From the NCBI RefSeq assembly GCF_900143645.1, contig NZ_FRFD01000005.1, positions 310,001-374,000 on the forward strand: DNA of 64,000 bases, written 5' to 3'. This document shows positions 18,013-26,475 of the stretch, piece after piece. The notes below the pieces were generated by a model that was given only the letters and a program-made list of their open reading frames with translations, was not told the DNA's origin and did not search any database. Position 1 is the stretch's first letter; every line of letters begins with the position of its first letter. Source of the DNA: Anaerocolumna xylanovorans DSM 12503. GTDB taxonomy: Bacteria; Bacillota; Clostridia; Lachnospirales; Lachnospiraceae. The translations under genes and the position numbers were made by a program.

Positions 18013-20865
18013 ATGGCTAATAAGAAACATTATATTAAAATCAGGGGAGCCAAGGAACATAACTTAAAAAATATCAGTGTTAACATTCCCAGAGATGAAT
18101 TTGTCGTACTGACGGGACTTAGCGGCTCCGGCAAATCCTCTCTGGCCTTTGATACCATATATGCAGAAGGGCAGAGACGGTACATGGAATCTCTCTCCTC
18201 CTATGCAAGGCAATTCTTAGGACAGATGGAAAAGCCAAATGTAGAGAGCATTGAAGGGCTTTCACCTGCCATTTCCATAGACCAGAAATCCACTAACCGG
18301 AATCCACGTTCTACCGTGGGAACAGTAACGGAGATTTATGATTATTTCCGGTTATTATATGCCAGAGTGGGAATCCCCCATTGCCCGAAGTGCGGGAAGG
18401 AAATCAAAAAGCAGACCGTAGACCAGATGGTGGATGAAATCATGCGCCTGAAGGAAGGAAGCAGAATACAGCTTCTGGCACCGGTAATAAGAGGAAGAAA
18501 GGGAGAACATGTAAAGCTTCTGGAACAGGCGAAAAAGAGCGGTTATATCCGTGTAATGGTGGACGGGCATCTTTATGAACTGACGGAAGAAATCAAGCTG
18601 GATAAGAATATTAAGCATAACATTGAAATAATTGTAGACCGTCTGATCGTTAAGAAGGGAATTGAAAAAAGGCTTTCCGATTCTATCGAGAGCGTACTTA
18701 AGCTTTCCGAGGGACTTTTAATAGTAGATGTGGGAGAGGAAGAAACTCTAAGCTTCAGCCAGAATTTTGCCTGCCCTGATTGTAATATCAGCATTGAAGA
18801 AATCGAGCCAAGAAGCTTTTCTTTTAACAATCCCTTTGGAGCCTGCCCGGAATGCCATGGTCTTGGGAACAAGATGGAATTCGCAGAGGAGCTTCTCCTT
18901 CCCGACGGTTCCTTAAGCCTTGCAGAAGGAGCTATTGCAGCACCTGGATGGCAGTCGGCAACGGATAAGTCAAGCTACACAAGGTGTACGCTGGAGGCTC
19001 TGGCAAAGGAATACAAATTTAGTTTGAACACTCCCTACGATGACTTGCCGGATGATATCAAGCATGTGATGATGCACGGAACCGGCGGCAGAGTCGTTAA
19101 GGTTAGATATAAAGGGCAAAGGGGCGAGGGAATTTATGACGTCGCCTTTGAAGGTTTAATTAGGAATGTGGAAAGACGCTACCGGGAAACAGGCTCTGAG
19201 AGTACCAGGCAGGAGTATGAAACCTATATGAAAACCACTCCCTGCAAAGAGTGTGGCGGCAAGAGGCTTAAAAAAGGAGCCCTGGCAGTTACCATCGGAG
19301 ATAAGAATATTTCAGAGGTCACCGATTATTCTATCAGAGACCTAAGTGCTTTCATGAATAATCTGGAATTGACACCGACACAGCTTAAAATCGGTGAACT
19401 GGTGTTAAAGGAAATTAAAGCAAGAGTAGGCTTCTTAATTAATGTGGGATTAGATTATCTGTCTTTATCCAGAGCTACCGGAACCTTATCCGGAGGAGAA
19501 GCACAGAGAATCCGCCTTGCTACCCAGATTGGCTCCGGCCTGGTGGGAGTTGCCTATATATTGGATGAACCCAGCATCGGCCTTCATCAGAGGGACAATG
19601 ATAAACTGCTAAAGACCTTAAAGAATCTGAAAGACTTAGGCAATACACTGATAGTAGTCGAACATGATGAAGATACCATGTTTGCTGCGGATTATATTAT
19701 AGATATCGGACCCGGAGCAGGAGAACACGGAGGAGAAGTTATTGCCGAAGGAACAGCCGAGGAGATTATGAGGGTGGAGGAATCCATAACAGGAGCATAT
19801 CTTAGCGGCAGAATTAAGATTCCGGTACCGCAGGAAAGAAGAAAGCCTACCGGCTTTCTGACAATCAAGGGTGCCAGGGAGAATAACCTTAAGAATGTCA
19901 CAGTAGATATTCCTCTTGGTGTAATGACTTGTGTAACCGGTGTATCCGGTTCCGGTAAAAGCTCACTGATTACTGAGATTCTTCATAAGAGGCTTGCCAG
20001 AGACTTAAACAGGGCCCGCTGTATTCCAGGAAAACATGAAGCAATGCTTGGGATAGAGAAATTGGATAAGGTTATTAACATAGACCAGTCTCCCATTGGA
20101 AGGACACCAAGATCCAACCCTGCCACTTATACCGGTGTATTTGACCAGATAAGAGATTTATTTGCGGCCACTGCCGATGCGAAAATGAAAGGCTACTCAA
20201 AGGGACGGTTCAGTTTCAATGTGAAGGGCGGACGCTGTGAAGCCTGCTCTGGAGATGGTATCATCAAAATTGAGATGAATTTCCTGCCGGATGTTTACGT
20301 ACCCTGCGAAGTATGCGGCGGTAAGCGTTACAACCGTGAAACCCTTGAAGTACGTTATAAGGGTAAGAATATTTATGATGTTCTTGACATGACGGTAGAG
20401 GAAGCCATGAAGTACTTTGAGAACATGCCTTCCATTCGGAGGAAGATAGAAACCCTTTATGATGTAGGACTTTCTTATATCCGTCTCGGACAGCCTTCCA
20501 CCACGTTATCCGGCGGCGAGGCACAAAGAATCAAGCTGGCAACAGAGCTTAGCAAACGCAGTACCGGAAAGACCATCTATATCCTGGATGAGCCTACCAC
20601 AGGACTTCATTTTGCTGATGTTCATAAGCTTATTGAGATACTAAGAAGACTGTCGGAGGGTGGAAACTCTGTGGTTGTTATTGAGCATAATCTGGATGTT
20701 ATTAAGACAGCCGATTACATCATTGACATGGGACCGGAAGGAGGAGACAAGGGAGGTACTGTTATTGCCAAGGGAACTCCGGAAGAGGTGGCTGAGATGA
20801 CTAATTCCTATACCGGTTATTATATCAAGAAAATGCTGGAAGAGCATAAAGAGGCGGTGGTATAA
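18013..20865 (+). CDS. uvrA: Excinuclease ABC subunit A
   Basis: 950 residues with the duplicated ABC ATPase layout of UvrA, which locates lesions and loads UvrB. First Walker A GLSGSGKSSL (35-44) and second GVSGSGKSSL (about 643-652); signature motifs LSGGEAQRIRLA and LSGGEAQRIKLA; zinc modules CPKC, CPDC...CPEC, CKEC and CEAC...CEVC. The insertion domain region (VESIEGLSPAISIDQKST) is typical. AGAGAGG precedes the ATG. The stop codon is immediately followed by the ATG of yfbR, so translation is likely coupled. Confidence 0.97.
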   Translation: MANKKHYIKIRGAKEHNLKNISVNIPRDEFVVLTGLSGSGKSSLAFDTIYAEGQRRYMESLSSYARQFLGQMEKPNVESIEGLSPAISIDQKSTNRNPRSTVGTVTEIYDYFRLLYARVGIPHCPKCGKEIKKQTVDQMVDEIMRLKEGSRIQLLAPVIRGRKGEHVKLLEQAKKSGYIRVMVDGHLYELTEEIKLDKNIKHNIEIIVDRLIVKKGIEKRLSDSIESVLKLSEGLLIVDVGEEETLSFSQNFACPDCNISIEEIEPRSFSFNNPFGACPECHGLGNKMEFAEELLLPDGSLSLAEGAIAAPGWQSATDKSSYTRCTLEALAKEYKFSLNTPYDDLPDDIKHVMMHGTGGRVVKVRYKGQRGEGIYDVAFEGLIRNVERRYRETGSESTRQEYETYMKTTPCKECGGKRLKKGALAVTIGDKNISEVTDYSIRDLSAFMNNLELTPTQLKIGELVLKEIKARVGFLINVGLDYLSLSRATGTLSGGEAQRIRLATQIGSGLVGVAYILDEPSIGLHQRDNDKLLKTLKNLKDLGNTLIVVEHDEDTMFAADYIIDIGPGAGEHGGEVIAEGTAEEIMRVEESITGAYLSGRIKIPVPQERRKPTGFLTIKGARENNLKNVTVDIPLGVMTCVTGVSGSGKSSLITEILHKRLARDLNRARCIPGKHEAMLGIEKLDKVINIDQSPIGRTPRSNPATYTGVFDQIRDLFAATADAKMKGYSKGRFSFNVKGGRCEACSGDGIIKIEMNFLPDVYVPCEVCGGKRYNRETLEVRYKGKNIYDVLDMTVEEAMKYFENMPSIRRKIETLYDVGLSYIRLGQPSTTLSGGEAQRIKLATELSKRSTGKTIYILDEPTTGLHFADVHKLIEILRRLSEGGNSVVVIEHNLDVIKTADYIIDMGPEGGDKGGTVIAKGTPEEVAEMTNSYTGYYIKKMLEEHKEAVV

Positions 20866-21489
20866 ATGGAAAGTAATTTCTATGCCATGTTATCCAGAAT
20901 GAAATATATCGAACGCTGGTCATTGATGCGTAATTCCAGACCTGAGAATGTTTCAGAGCATACCCTTGAGGTAAGTATCCTTGCCCACGCTCTGGCTGTA
21001 ATAGGGAACAAAAGGCTGAAAAAGAACTTAAACGGAGAGAAAGCTGCTTTGATAGCACTTTTTCATGATTCTACTGAGATTATCACAGGCGATATGCCAA
21101 CGCCTATTAAGTACTATAACGGGAACATACAGGGAGCTTTTAAGGAAATTGAGGAAGAGGCGGCAAAAAGGCTCCTTCATATGCTGCCGGGAGATTTAAA
21201 AGAGGAGTATGAACCGCTCTTTTTCCCGAAGGAAGAAGAGAAGTATCTTTGGAAGTTAGTAAAGGCTGCCGATAAGCTTTCCGCCCTGATAAAATGTATT
21301 CAGGAGGAAAAGGCCGGTAACACGGAATTTGCCAATGCAAAGGACAGCCTTACAGGAGCCATAACGGAGCTTCACATAGAAGAAGCAGATATCTTTATGG
21401 AGGAGTTCCTGCCTTCTTACTACAAGAATCTGGATGAGCTGACAAAGATTAAACAGACAGTTATAGGAAGGGTAGCAACGGATATGTAA
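20866..21489 (+). CDS. yfbR: HD-domain 5'-deoxynucleotidase, YfbR type
   Basis: 207 residues. HD phosphohydrolase that removes the phosphate from deoxynucleoside 5'-monophosphates in characterised relatives. The family pattern is clear: SRMKYIERWSLMRN at the start, then NVSEHTLEVS (first metal His), ALFHDSTEIITGDMPTP (the HD pair and Glu) and KAADKLSALIKCIQEEKAGN (distal Asp). Length matches the family. The ATG abuts the uvrA stop codon with no gap, placing dNMP clean-up in the same transcript as excision repair. A divalent metal (Co2+/Mn2+ type) is expected but not shown here. Confidence 0.9.
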   Translation: MESNFYAMLSRMKYIERWSLMRNSRPENVSEHTLEVSILAHALAVIGNKRLKKNLNGEKAALIALFHDSTEIITGDMPTPIKYYNGNIQGAFKEIEEEAAKRLLHMLPGDLKEEYEPLFFPKEEEKYLWKLVKAADKLSALIKCIQEEKAGNTEFANAKDSLTGAITELHIEEADIFMEEFLPSYYKNLDELTKIKQTVIGRVATDM

Positions 21490-21524
21490 TGTTGTATATT
21501 CGGTGCGGCATCCAATCAATAGTG

Positions 21525-21628
21525 GATGGTTTGAAAAATGCCATGCATTTTTCAAATTCTTATTTGAACAGTATCGCAGCTTGCCAGAAATCTGCTGGCA
21601 AGCTTGCGATACGCATGGAGATTAGTGA
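21525..21628 (+). repeat. Two-hairpin intergenic repeat, single copy
   Basis: First inverted repeat TGAAAAATG...GCATTTTTCA, the link AATTCTTATTTGAACAG, a long second hairpin TATCGCAGCTTGCCAG...CTGGCAAGCTTGCGATA, then CGCATGGAGATTAGTG. The flanking blocks match the tandem copies near 7.2 kb while the second stem is longer and of different sequence, so pairing, not sequence, is conserved. The rest of the 448-base gap holds only the guaA promoter; I see no purine riboswitch. Confidence 0.75.
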
Positions 21629-21805
21629 CTTCGGATAAATGAATGGGGTGGGACTTAGCAGGTCCTGCCCTATATCTATATATAGAAGTTTTTGTGTTTA
21701 GAGATTTATTATATTTATTAATTTTCTATTGAAGGATTCCTTATGACACTGAAATGGCAGAGGCATTCTTTCAGGAGTTTGCCGTGACGGTAAATGATTA
21801 TGGGA

Positions 21806-21834
21806 TTGCCAGCGCTTAGAAAGTCTGTTATAAT
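21806..21834 (+). promoter_or_regulatory. Sigma-A promoter of guaA
   Basis: TTGCCA, 17-base spacer, TATAAT, a near-consensus promoter 104 bases ahead of the GTG start. Confidence 0.7.
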
Positions 21835-21937
21835 TATAAAATATTTTGGGATGGCGTGTATGCAAGGAATACAGCCGGTTAATAATAGTCACTATTGTGA
21901 AGAATGAATGGAGAAACAGCATTAGGAGGAAAAGCCA

Positions 21938-23473
21938 GTGGATAAGGAAATGGTAATAGTCCTTGATTTTGGGGGACAGTATAACCAGCTCATTGCAAGA
22001 AGAGTAAGGGAGTGTAATGTTTACTGTGAAGTATTACCCTATAATACAAGCATTGAAAAGATTAAGGAAATAGCACCCAAAGGTATCATATTTACAGGAG
22101 GTCCTGCCAGTGTTTATGCAGAAGAGGCACCTCACTGTGAGAAGGAAATCTTTGAACTTGGGATACCGGTACTTGGCATCTGCTATGGCTGTCAGCTTAT
22201 GACGCATCTGTTAGGCGGCAAGGTAACCAGTGCTACAGTAAGAGAGTATGGAAAGACGGAAGTAACAGTCAATGCAAAATCCCTGCTATTTAAAGATGTT
22301 GCCGAAACCTCAGTTTGCTGGATGAGCCATACCGACTATGTGGAGAAGCTTCCGGAAGGCTTTGAAATCACAGCAACTTCAGCTTCCTGTCCGGCAGCGG
22401 GCCTGGAAATGCCTGCAAAGAAGCTTTATGGAGTACAATTCCACCCGGAAGTAGTCCATACTCAGGAAGGTACGAAGATGCTTCACAATTTCCTCTATGA
22501 AGTCTGCGGATGTTCGGGAGATTGGAAGATGGACTCCTTTGCCGAACAATCCATTAAGAAGCTGAAAGAAAAAATCGGTGATAAGAAAGTCCTCTGCGCT
22601 TTATCCGGCGGTGTAGATTCCTCTGTGGCTGCAGTAATGATAAGCAAGGCAGTAGGAAGACAGTTGACCTGTATCTTCGTAGACCACGGCTTACTCCGTA
22701 AGAACGAGGGCGATGAAGTAGAGAAGATATTCACCGAGCAATTTGATGTTAATTTTGTAAGAGTAAATGCTCAGCAGAGATTCTATGATAAGTTAGCCGG
22801 AGTGGCTGAACCGGAAGCAAAGAGAAAGATTATCGGCGAAGAATTCATTCGTGTATTCGAAGAAGAAGCCAAAAAAATCGGAACCGTGGATTATCTGGTA
22901 CAGGGAACCATTTACCCTGATGTTATTGAAAGCGGTTTAGGAAAATCGGCTGTAATTAAGAGCCACCATAATGTAGGCGGACTTCCCGATTATGTTGATT
23001 TTAAAGAAATCATTGAACCTTTAAGAGACTTATTCAAGGATGAAGTACGTAAAGCCGGCCTTGAACTTGGAATCCCTGAAAAGCTTGTATTCAGACAGCC
23101 TTTCCCCGGCCCCGGTCTTGCTATCCGCATCATCGGTGACATAACCGAAGAAAAGGTTAAGATAATTCAGGAGGCAGACGCTATCTACCGTGAGGAAATT
23201 GCCAATGCCGGGATTGACAGAAGCATCGGACAGTACTTTGCAGCTTTAACTAATATGCGTTCCGTTGGTGTTATGGGGGATGAAAGAACCTATGACTATG
23301 CGGTAGCATTAAGAGCCGTAACCACTACGGACTTCATGACTGCGGAAGCAGCAGAATTACCGTGGGAAGTACTTGGTAAGGTGTCTTCAAGAATTGTGAA
23401 TGAAGTAAAACATGTAAATAGAGTACTCTATGATTGCACTGGGAAACCACCGGCTACGATAGAGTTTGAGTGA
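21938..23473 (+). CDS. guaA: GMP synthase (glutamine-hydrolysing)
   Basis: 511 residues. Converts XMP to GMP with ATP and glutamine-derived ammonia. N-terminal class I glutamine amidotransferase with Cys82 in GICYGCQLM and the QFHPEV His/Glu pair, then the ATP pyrophosphatase domain with the P-loop ALSGGVDSSVAA (about 220-231), and the C-terminal dimerisation domain ending in CTGKPPATIEFE. The start is GTG at 21938, chosen because AGGAGG ends 8 bases upstream; an in-frame ATG four codons in has no RBS of its own. The gene's 3' end borders the accessory island; guaA is a known integration target for genomic islands. Confidence 0.97.
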   Translation: MDKEMVIVLDFGGQYNQLIARRVRECNVYCEVLPYNTSIEKIKEIAPKGIIFTGGPASVYAEEAPHCEKEIFELGIPVLGICYGCQLMTHLLGGKVTSATVREYGKTEVTVNAKSLLFKDVAETSVCWMSHTDYVEKLPEGFEITATSASCPAAGLEMPAKKLYGVQFHPEVVHTQEGTKMLHNFLYEVCGCSGDWKMDSFAEQSIKKLKEKIGDKKVLCALSGGVDSSVAAVMISKAVGRQLTCIFVDHGLLRKNEGDEVEKIFTEQFDVNFVRVNAQQRFYDKLAGVAEPEAKRKIIGEEFIRVFEEEAKKIGTVDYLVQGTIYPDVIESGLGKSAVIKSHHNVGGLPDYVDFKEIIEPLRDLFKDEVRKAGLELGIPEKLVFRQPFPGPGLAIRIIGDITEEKVKIIQEADAIYREEIANAGIDRSIGQYFAALTNMRSVGVMGDERTYDYAVALRAVTTTDFMTAEAAELPWEVLGKVSSRIVNEVKHVNRVLYDCTGKPPATIEFE

Positions 23474-23480
23474 TAGGAGA

Positions 23481-23524
23481 AACGCTACAATCCAGTAAAA
23501 TCAAGGGTTGTAGCGTTATTTTTT
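23481..23524 (+). terminator. Rho-independent terminator of guaA
   Basis: AACGCTACAA/TTGTAGCGTT stem followed by ATTTTTT, 8 bases after the stop codon. Confidence 0.9.
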
Positions 23525-24600
23525 GACTGTGATTCTGGTTTGATTCTATTATTAATTAAATGGTAATTCGAAATCATATGAACTTTCAGTATAATTGTCA
23601 AAAATCCTTTAAGAAAGAGGCTTCTTGTGACATCATTAGAAGTTGTATAGAAGTCTAATATTGATTTGAAAAGTTCTTTGTTTATCATGTGTTTTATTTC
23701 TTCTATTTTGGGCAGGCAAGAAGGCATAAACTGAATTCTGACCCCGTGATTAATCAAATCTCTGAATTCATCAAAAGAGAAACTTTGAGTTGTAGAAATC
23801 GTTGATGAAGCGGTAACAAAATCTTGCAACGAAAGTGCATCTTTAAAACGTTGTTCAGAATCTTGGTTTAAACATATTTTGATGGCTTCTATAAGTTTTG
23901 TGTCACAATCAGCTTGTTCAATATCTTTGTAAGCAGCATCGTAATTACTATCTTCCTTATTTCATGCAAATCCAAAGTCTAATATTTTTATTTCGTTATT
24001 GGAATTAACCATAACATTAGAATAACTAATATCTCTATGCATATCTGTTTTTGAATGAACATATGCCATACCAGAAATATATTCACGACATAATTTCTCT
24101 TTAAGTGCTTTGGGCAAAGGATCATTTTGTAAGACAAACTCAGACAGGCGATGCCCTGAAATAAACGCCATTTTAATATAGGCACTTTCATTGCCTAGAA
24201 AACCATAGTCAAAAGTTTTACAACATTTGCATGAGAGTAGTTTAATAACTTTTTGCCTTCGCGTAGGAAACGTTTTTTCATTATTGCAGGTTCACTGTCC
24301 TGAAATATGTTAGGATCATATATCTTATATGCAAAAACATCTTCTTTTTGTTCATCATAATATTTATATACTTTACCAAAACCACCTTTTCCTATTTGGT
24401 TATTCATTCTATCGATAGAGATATCAGTAAGTATTATGATAACTTCATCGGTCAAAATTGAAGAAGATGAAAGAGAGCTTTTTGCCATTATTTCTAAAGA
24501 GACTATAATAAAATTATCTTGAGTTCCATGAACTTTATAACACAAGCTGTATAAAGGATTTTTATATTTTTCAAGCTCTTGTTTGTAGTCTGAACTACAA
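23485..24600 (-). pseudogene. Hanks-type Ser/Thr protein kinase, broken
   Basis: Read leftwards. The N-lobe is recognisable near 24450-24195 (glycine loop GKGGFGKVYK, then the VAIK-like FAYKIYD lysine and HANVVKLL), followed by a one-base frameshift near 24200, then YIKMAFISGH, the catalytic loop HRDISYSNVMV and DFGFA. An in-frame TGA directly follows DFGFA. The reading frame then resumes with only about 35 codons before the last kinase segment (CLNQDSEQRF), so the activation segment and APE region are missing. Three independent lesions make this a true pseudogene, not a sequencing slip. The stretch before the glycine loop is unfamiliar, and a stop lies near 24635. The 3' end runs into the guaA terminator. 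Confidence 0.8.
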
Positions 24601-24720
24601 ACAAGAACTAAATCTCTTTGATAGGTGTTTCATTGAATTCTGGTATAAGAGCTATTTGAAAAGGATAAGCAAATTGAGGGACTACAGGACAAGCGGATGA
24701 TCTTGAACGAGTGAAACGTC

Positions 24721-24846
24721 ATGCTGGAACAGAACAGGTTGACAAGATTATTGAAATTGAGCGACAATGTAATGGATTTTACTGGTCTAATAGAAACCAA
24801 GAAGATAAGCACAGATAAGAAAGGGGAATTGTTATGGATGATATGA
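24721..24846 (+). pseudogene. Remnant of an unidentified mobile-element-type protein
   Basis: A 41-residue open frame (LEQNRLTRLLKLSDNVMDF...KKGELLW) that overlaps the next gene by 13 bases. The same frame continues upstream through a TGA into a coiled-coil-like stretch (FEKDKQIEGLQDKRMILNE), so this appears to be the C-terminal tail of a longer degraded protein. I do not recognise the family. Confidence 0.35.
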
Positions 24847-25178
24847 GAAATATTATTGGTTGTGAGTTTAACGATGATAATGGATGCGTGGAGGTTGCCT
24901 ATAAAGATGGTAACTTCCTAAAAATAAAATGTGAAGAAGTGGAAGCGAAGCTACGCACAACGGAGCAGGCACTGACAAAGCTGCATAGATTACTAGAACA
25001 TAATCCATTTGAATATGTTGCAATGGCATTGTTTGGAGAGAGGCAGGCATATTGTGATATTGAAGCTGAAATAGTAAAAGATATGTTTGGGAATATTGTT
25101 CAGGGGTATTTGAAGAAGGGATATAATCTGGCAACAGCGAAGATGATGGCGAGGGAGTTTTTTCGGTATGAGAGTTAG
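24834..25178 (+). CDS. Small conserved hypothetical (DUF6061-like)
   Basis: 114 residues beginning MDDMRNIIGCEFNDDNGCVEV, a start that recalls the short DUF6061-type proteins common on clostridial mobile elements; the second half (helical, MFGNIVQGYLKKGYNLATAKMMAREFF) is less familiar. AAAGGGGAATTGTT precedes the ATG. It sits between a degraded remnant and the Fic gene. No catalytic motif is visible, and the function is unknown. Confidence 0.5.
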   Translation: MDDMRNIIGCEFNDDNGCVEVAYKDGNFLKIKCEEVEAKLRTTEQALTKLHRLLEHNPFEYVAMALFGERQAYCDIEAEIVKDMFGNIVQGYLKKGYNLATAKMMAREFFRYES

Positions 25179-25300
25179 TAAAATAAAATGAAAAAAGTAG
25201 TAGCATTACCAATTCTTGTACGGTATAATTATGTACAAGTGATGAAAAGTTTAAATGTATGAATTTTGAAAGTGCAAACTAGCACAAAGTGAGGAAAAAT

Positions 25301-26302
25301 ATGAGCGAAAAAGGTTATATTCCACCATATACAATATCAGATAAAACAGTAAATTTAATTTCTGCTATTACTGAAATAATAACCAAAATCACTATAAACG
25401 ATAATATGAGTAATAATCCAAGGCTTAGAAGAGATAACCGTATCCGTACGATTCATGCATCCCTAGCGATAGAAAATAATTCGTTATCCCTAGATCAGGT
25501 TACTGATATCATTAATGGAAAGCGGATTCTTGGAGCGCCAGATGAAATATGCGAAGTAAAGAATGCATTTGAAGCATATAACAAACTTTTGGAGCTGAAT
25601 CCATATTCAATTAAAGATATGTTATTAGCCCATATAGTATTGATGAATGAGCTTACAAAGGAAGCTGGAACGTTTCGAAGTGGTGGCGTAGGAGTTTTTG
25701 CAGGGAAGCAGTTGGTTCATATGGCACCTCCCGCAAACCAGGTACCACATTTAATTAAAGACTTGGTGGATTGGGCCAAAAAAGCAGAGGTTCATCCATT
25801 GATAAAAAGCTGTGTGTTTCATTATGAATTTGAATTTATCCATCCATTTGCCGATGGTAATGGTAGGATGGGACGCATGTGGCAGACACTATTGCTGTAT
25901 AAATGGAAGTCGTTGTTTGGATGGCTGCCCATTGAAACATTAATTAGGGAACGTCAGGAAGAATATTATAAAGTGTTGGGAGAATGTGACCATAGTGCAG
26001 ATTCGGGTAAATTTGTGGAGTTTTTACTAACTACAGTTTATGATGCATTATGCGAAATTGCAGATACCGAACAAGTCACCGAACGAGTCTCTGAACAAGT
26101 CGAGAAGTTACTAGAGGTTATGGGTGATAAGGAATATTCAACCAAGGAAATGATGGAGTTGTTAGGATTAAAGCACAGACCATCATTTAGGGATAATTAT
26201 TTATTACCAGCATCAGAACTGGGATATATTGAAATGACAATACCGGATAAGCCAAATAGTAGTAAGCAGAAATATAGAAAAGTGGAACATACAATTAAGT
26301 AA
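25301..26302 (+). CDS. Fic-domain AMP-transferase
   Basis: 333 residues. Fic proteins transfer AMP (or a related group) from a nucleotide to a protein hydroxyl. The catalytic motif HPFADGNGRMGR begins at about residue 181 and is complete, including the nucleophile-activating His. An N-terminal inhibitory helix of the S/T-x-x-x-E-G/N type is present at about 53-58 (SLAIEN), so this is a self-inhibited class II Fic. The C-terminus has a winged-helix-like segment (KEYSTKEMMELLGL). ATG 25301 is preferred over GTG 25289 because GTGAGGAA lies between them. It is in a defence island, so a role in phage response or as a toxin is possible but inferred. Confidence 0.88.
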   Translation: MSEKGYIPPYTISDKTVNLISAITEIITKITINDNMSNNPRLRRDNRIRTIHASLAIENNSLSLDQVTDIINGKRILGAPDEICEVKNAFEAYNKLLELNPYSIKDMLLAHIVLMNELTKEAGTFRSGGVGVFAGKQLVHMAPPANQVPHLIKDLVDWAKKAEVHPLIKSCVFHYEFEFIHPFADGNGRMGRMWQTLLLYKWKSLFGWLPIETLIRERQEEYYKVLGECDHSADSGKFVEFLLTTVYDALCEIADTEQVTERVSEQVEKLLEVMGDKEYSTKEMMELLGLKHRPSFRDNYLLPASELGYIEMTIPDKPNSSKQKYRKVEHTIK

Positions 26303-26475
26303 ACTTAGATTTTTAACAAGTATGGATTCTAATGTATGTAAATTTATTGAAATTACAAATAAAGGGAGAATATAGACAACATGGGATAATGATCCCGGTG
26401 TAAATATGAGACAGAGATTTTGAATATATGCCCAAAAAATGTTTGAAATAAGCGTAATCAAAGGGGAAAATAATA

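Noticed and set aside
21640..21937. Possible purine riboswitch ahead of guaA
   Set aside because: The conserved core and loop pairs were not found; only a sigma-A promoter is visible.
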